A stretch of DNA of 9,383 nucleotides from CALAED01 sp937891035 (GTDB taxonomy: Bacteria; Actinomycetota; Actinomycetes; Streptosporangiales; Streptosporangiaceae). Below are positions 6,217 through 9,383 of the stretch, in pieces. The stretch covers positions 1 to 9,383 of the forward strand of contig DASQSZ010000370.1 of assembly GCA_035642125.1 (NCBI GenBank), in the 5' to 3' direction. The notes below the pieces were generated by a model. It made no database searches. It was not told the DNA's origin and worked only from the letters and a program-made list of their open reading frames with translations. Position 1 is the first letter of the stretch; every line of letters begins with the position of its first letter. A program made the position numbers and the translations under genes.

Positions 6217-6903
6217 ATGAGGGCCATGAAAGGACGTGTACTGGTCGTCGACGACGACCTAGCTCTTGCCGAGATGCTCGGCATCGTGTTGCGCGGCGAG
6301 GGCTTCGAGCCGTCATTCGTGCACGACGGCGACAAGGCGATCGAGGCGTTCCGGGAGACCCGGCCCGACCTCGTCCTACTCGACCTGATGCTGCCTGGCG
6401 CCGACGGCATCGACGTCTGCCGGCAGATCCGCGCCGAGTCCGGCGTGCCGATCGTGATGCTGACGGCAAAGAGCGACACCGTCGACGTCGTACTCGGCCT
6501 CGAGTCCGGCGCCGATGACTACATCGTCAAACCGTTCAAACCCAAGGAGCTGGTCGCCCGGGTCAGGGCGCGGCTGCGGCGCACGGACGAGCCGGCGCCG
6601 GAGGTGCTGCAGATCGGCGACATCACGATCGACGTCGCCGGGCACTCCGTCAAGCGTGGCGAGCGAAACATTCCGCTCACCCCGCTCGAATTCGACCTGC
6701 TCGTCGCGCTGGCGCGCAAGCCGCGCCAAGTCTTCACCCGCGAGGTGCTGCTCGAACAGGTGTGGGGTTACCGGCACGCGGCCGACACCCGCCTGGTCAA
6801 CGTCCACGTGCAGCGACTGCGGGCGAAGATCGAGCGAGATCCCGAGCACCCCGAGATCGTCGTCACCGTGCGCGGCGTCGGTTACAAGGCCGGCCCCGCC
6901 TAA
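6217..6903 (+). CDS. mtrA: MtrA, OmpR-family response regulator
   Basis: A 228-residue DNA-binding response regulator. The receiver domain spans about 5-120: acidic pocket D12-D14, phosphoacceptor D56 in L-V-L-L-D-L-M-L-P, T83 in M-L-T-A-K and K105 in V-K-P-F-K-P. The C-terminal OmpR/PhoB winged helix spans about 130-225, with L-T-P-L-E-F-D-L-L and the recognition-helix region D-T-R-L-V-N-V-H-V-Q-R-L-R. Sequence and position before mtrB and lpqB identify it as MtrA, which in actinobacteria controls cell-wall hydrolase, division and development genes. The ATG at 6217 has ACAGG 6 bases upstream; a second ATG at 6226, preceded by GAGGG, would give a protein three residues shorter. All residues needed for phosphorylation are intact. 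Autoregulation is plausible, since a GGTAA direct repeat overlaps the leader just before the start. Confidence 0.97.
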   Translation: MRAMKGRVLVVDDDLALAEMLGIVLRGEGFEPSFVHDGDKAIEAFRETRPDLVLLDLMLPGADGIDVCRQIRAESGVPIVMLTAKSDTVDVVLGLESGADDYIVKPFKPKELVARVRARLRRTDEPAPEVLQIGDITIDVAGHSVKRGERNIPLTPLEFDLLVALARKPRQVFTREVLLEQVWGYRHAADTRLVNVHVQRLRAKIERDPEHPEIVVTVRGVGYKAGPA

Positions 6904-6985
6904 CCGTTCCGCCCGGGCTCCGAGGCCGCGCGCGCCGAGCACGAGCAACGGGACCAGCACCGTGCGCACACCCGAAAGGCCGGTC

Positions 6986-8650
6986 GTGAAGGCGTTGAAG
7001 ACCCGCATCCGCCGCGGGCTCGGCACACTTCGCCGCCTGGCCCGCGGGGCCACCCGGCGTGCCTACGCCCGATGGCGGCGCTCGATCCAGCTGCGGGTGG
7101 TCGCCACCACGATGCTCATCTCGGTCATCGTCGTCGCGGTGCTCGGCGTCTTCCTGATGCAACAGATCACGACCGCGCTGCTCGACGCCAAGGAGAAGGC
7201 GGCGGCCCAGCAGCTCCAAGAGGGGCTGTCGATCGCCCAACGCGATCTCGCCACCATCAACACCAACGATCCCGACGACGTGCAGGCCAAGCTCGACGCG
7301 CTCTCCAAGGCCCTGGCCAGCCGCAGCGGACCGTCGGGGCTCTATCAGGTCGTCTTGCTGCTCGACCCGACGTACGCCGAGATCAACCGGATCGGCGGAT
7401 TCGTCTCCACCGGCGTCAAGGATCGAAGCGTGCCGGAGCGGCTGCGCATCCAGGTGGAGCAGGCCCCGCCCGGCGGCGGGCGGCAGTCGCACACCTATGG
7501 GCGGCTCTTCTACAACGACCAGCCCGCCGAGCCCGGGTTGATCGTGGGATCCAAGCTCGGCCACTTCGAGCTTTACTACCTCTTCCCGCTCACCCAGGAA
7601 AAGCAGACGCTCACGTTCGTACAGAGCACGCTGATCGGGGTGAGCGCCGCGCTCGTGCTGCTGCTCGCGGTGATCGCGTCGGTGGTCGCCCGGCAGGTGG
7701 TGGTGCCGGTACGGCTGGCCGCCCAGGCCGCCGAGCGACTCGCCGCCGGCCGGCTCGAGGAGCGCATGAAGGTGCGCGGCGAAGACGATCTGGCCCGGCT
7801 CGCCTCCTCCTTCAACGACATGGCCGCCAATTTGCAGGAGAAGATCCTCCAGTTGGAGGAGCTTTCGCAGGTGCAGCGGCAGTTCGTCTCCGACGTCTCC
7901 CACGAGCTGCGCACCCCGCTCACCACCATCAGGATCGCCGCCGACCTGCTGTATGAGCATCGCAACGAGTTCGACTCCGCGGTGGCCCGCGCCGCCGAGC
8001 TGCTGCAAAACCAGCTGGAACGGTTCGAGTCGCTGTTGTCCGACCTCCTGGAGATCAGCCGGCACGACGCGGGCGCGGCGACGCTCGACGCCGAGTCGGT
8101 CGACATCCGCGATCTCGTGCTGCGCGCCGTCGGCGACACCGAGGGTCTGGCCGACCGCAAGGGCAGCAGGTTCGTGCTGCAGCTTCCCGGCGAGCCGTGC
8201 ATGGCCGAGGTCGACTGGCGGCGGGTCGAACGGATCCTGCGCAACCTCCTGGTGAACGCCGTCGAGCACGGCGAAGGCGAGGACATCGTCGTCACCGTGG
8301 CCGCCGACCGAGACGCGGTGGCGCTGGCCGTTCGCGACCACGGCGTGGGGCTGCGTCCCGGCGAGGCGCAGATGGTCTTCGATCGGTTCTGGCGGGCCGA
8401 CCCGGCGCGGGCCCGGACGACCGGCGGCACCGGCCTCGGGCTTTCGATCGCCCGCGAGGACGCGCAGCTGCACGGCGGCTGGCTGCAGGCCTGGGGCGAG
8501 CAGAGCAAGGGCTCGCAGTTCCGGTTGTCGCTGCCCCGAGTCGCCGGGGCCGAGCTGCGCGGGTCACCGCTGCCGCTCGTCCCGCCGGACGTCGACCTGA
8601 GCCCGGTGCCCTTCGGCGAGCTCGAGCAGGATGCGGGCGGACTGCGATGA
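6986..8650 (+). CDS. mtrB: MtrB, membrane sensor histidine kinase
   Basis: A 554-residue sensor kinase, cognate to MtrA. An Arg-rich cytoplasmic N-terminus (1-34) leads to transmembrane helix 1 (about 37-57), an extracytoplasmic sensor domain (about 58-213), helix 2 (about 214-235) and a HAMP linker (about 236-288). The dimerisation domain has phosphoacceptor H306 in S-H-E-L-R-T-P-L-T. The ATPase domain shows the N box (N424 in N-L-L-V-N-A-V-E-H-G), G1 (D451-H-G-V-G-L), F box (F465-D-R-F-W) and G2 (G480-G-T-G-L-G-L). A tail of about 35 residues after the kinase core is Pro-rich. The GTG at 6986 is preceded by AAAGG at 6975-6979 with 6-base spacing; an in-frame GTG at 6962 would add eight residues but has a weaker site. 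The gene follows mtrA after 82 bases and overlaps lpqB by ATGA. Confidence 0.96.
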   Translation: MKALKTRIRRGLGTLRRLARGATRRAYARWRRSIQLRVVATTMLISVIVVAVLGVFLMQQITTALLDAKEKAAAQQLQEGLSIAQRDLATINTNDPDDVQAKLDALSKALASRSGPSGLYQVVLLLDPTYAEINRIGGFVSTGVKDRSVPERLRIQVEQAPPGGGRQSHTYGRLFYNDQPAEPGLIVGSKLGHFELYYLFPLTQEKQTLTFVQSTLIGVSAALVLLLAVIASVVARQVVVPVRLAAQAAERLAAGRLEERMKVRGEDDLARLASSFNDMAANLQEKILQLEELSQVQRQFVSDVSHELRTPLTTIRIAADLLYEHRNEFDSAVARAAELLQNQLERFESLLSDLLEISRHDAGAATLDAESVDIRDLVLRAVGDTEGLADRKGSRFVLQLPGEPCMAEVDWRRVERILRNLLVNAVEHGEGEDIVVTVAADRDAVALAVRDHGVGLRPGEAQMVFDRFWRADPARARTTGGTGLGLSIAREDAQLHGGWLQAWGEQSKGSQFRLSLPRVAGAELRGSPLPLVPPDVDLSPVPFGELEQDAGGLR

Positions 8651-9383
8651 GACGGCAAACCACCGCAGGGCGCGGCGCTCGGACGCGGCGCCGCGCGGGC
8701 CGCGTCATCCGGGTGCGGCTCCTGACCGGCCGCGTCACGCTGGCGCTGTGCCTCATCGGCGGCGTCGCGGGCTGCGTCAACGTGCCGACCGGCGGCCGGG
8801 TCGGCTCGGGGCAGGCCGCGGAGCGCGCCGGGCCGGTTGACGACCCGTACGTCCGGCTGATCCCGGTGCCCCCGGGCAAGGACTGGCTGCCGAACGAAAT
8901 CGTCCAGGGCTTCCTCACCGCGTCCGCCTCCTTCGACGACGAACACGCGGTGGCGAAGATGTACCTCGCCCCGAGGGTCTCTTGGGAGCCGGACCCCAAA
9001 CCCAGCGTCACGGTGTACGAAGGGGCACTCAACGTCGGCTCGCCGACCGCCGGTGGCCAAGGCGGCGGGGTCAAGATCCAGGTGACCGGGCGGCGGCTCG
9101 GCACGATCGGCCGGGACGGGCAGTACCAAGCGATCGCCGGCAAGGTCGACGAGTCCTTCGAGCTGGGCAAGGACGCGCACGGCCAGTGGCGGATCACCAG
9201 GCTGCCCGACGGGCTGCAAGCCGGTCTGCTGCTCGGCCAGCGCGATGTCGACCGGGCGTTCCGTACCTTGAACCTCTACTTCTTCGTGCCCGACGGCACC
9301 GTGCTCGTGCCCAACCCGATCTTCCTGCCGCTGATCAACCGCCGCGAGCTGCCCAGCCAGCTGGTGCGCGCGGTGCTGTCCGG
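8647..9383 (+). CDS. lpqB: LpqB, MtrAB-associated lipoprotein (3' end outside window)
   Basis: About 245 codons are visible and the frame stays open to the window edge; full-length family members are roughly 550-600 residues. An Arg-rich N-terminus is followed by a hydrophobic stretch and a lipobox V-A-G-C with C43 as the lipidated residue, then V-N-V-P-T-G-G, as in LpqB proteins. The visible part continues with V-P-P-G-K-D-W-L-P-N-E-I-V-Q-G-F-L-T-A-S-A-S-F and a GerMN-like region near the right edge. In mycobacteria LpqB binds the outer domain of MtrB and modulates MtrA phosphorylation. The ATG overlaps the mtrB stop as ATGA, so translation is probably coupled. The region before the lipobox is long for a signal peptide; an in-frame GTG at 8713 would give a conventional signal of about 20 residues. 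Identity rests on sequence plus the diagnostic gene order. Confidence 0.93.
   Translation, partial: MRRQTTAGRGARTRRRAGRVIRVRLLTGRVTLALCLIGGVAGCVNVPTGGRVGSGQAAERAGPVDDPYVRLIPVPPGKDWLPNEIVQGFLTASASFDDEHAVAKMYLAPRVSWEPDPKPSVTVYEGALNVGSPTAGGQGGGVKIQVTGRRLGTIGRDGQYQAIAGKVDESFELGKDAHGQWRITRLPDGLQAGLLLGQRDVDRAFRTLNLYFFVPDGTVLVPNPIFLPLINRRELPSQLVRAVLS

Noticed and set aside
6515..6985. Upstream extension of the mtrB frame through mtrA
   Set aside because: This stretch is a shifted-frame shadow of mtrA, with the Arg/Ser/Thr-rich composition typical of such shadows. The GTG at 6986 with AAAGG is the supported start.

Overview
The window comes from a high-GC actinomycete chromosome. It contains the actinobacteria-specific mtrA-mtrB-lpqB cluster, coding regions are strongly GC-biased at third codon positions, GTG starts are common, and genes are packed with 4-base stop/start overlaps. 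Its protein sequences resemble Streptomyces/Streptosporangiales-type homologues. No gene in the window fixes the genus, so that placement is inference.

Layout: (1) Bases 1-17 hold the first codons of a minus-strand gene that leaves the window on the left. A spacer follows, with a good terminator-like hairpin at 119-149. (2) A five-gene minus-strand operon fills 164-5555. In transcription order it encodes a multipass membrane protein (4323-5555), a DUF4129 protein (3622-4326), a DUF4350 protein (2453-3625), a MoxR-type AAA+ ATPase (1461-2456) and a DUF58/vWA-like protein (164-1456). Three of the four junctions are ATGA or GTGA overlaps and the fourth is a 4-base gap, so the five are very probably co-transcribed and translationally coupled. 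(3) Bases 5556-6216 form a 661-bp divergent intergenic region, locally AT-richer and full of inverted repeats, with no convincing long gene. It must hold the promoters for both directions. (4) The plus strand carries mtrA (6217-6903), mtrB (6986-8650) and the first ~245 codons of lpqB (from 8647, running off the right edge), again with an ATGA overlap between mtrB and lpqB.

Function: MtrB is a membrane sensor histidine kinase and MtrA its OmpR-family response regulator. LpqB is the lipoprotein that, in mycobacteria, modulates MtrB from outside the membrane. The system is known to govern cell-wall hydrolase, division and development genes. The divergent operon looks like a MoxR ATPase paired with a membrane-anchored DUF58 partner and three membrane proteins carrying extracytoplasmic or cytoplasmic domains. 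MoxR/DUF58 sets are thought to act as chaperone or maturation machines for envelope complexes, but no substrate is known for this one. Sharing one control region suggests, without proving, a link between the two envelope systems.

The least explained parts of the window are the structured intergenic region and the uncharacterised MoxR-DUF58-DUF4129-DUF4350-membrane-protein machine.
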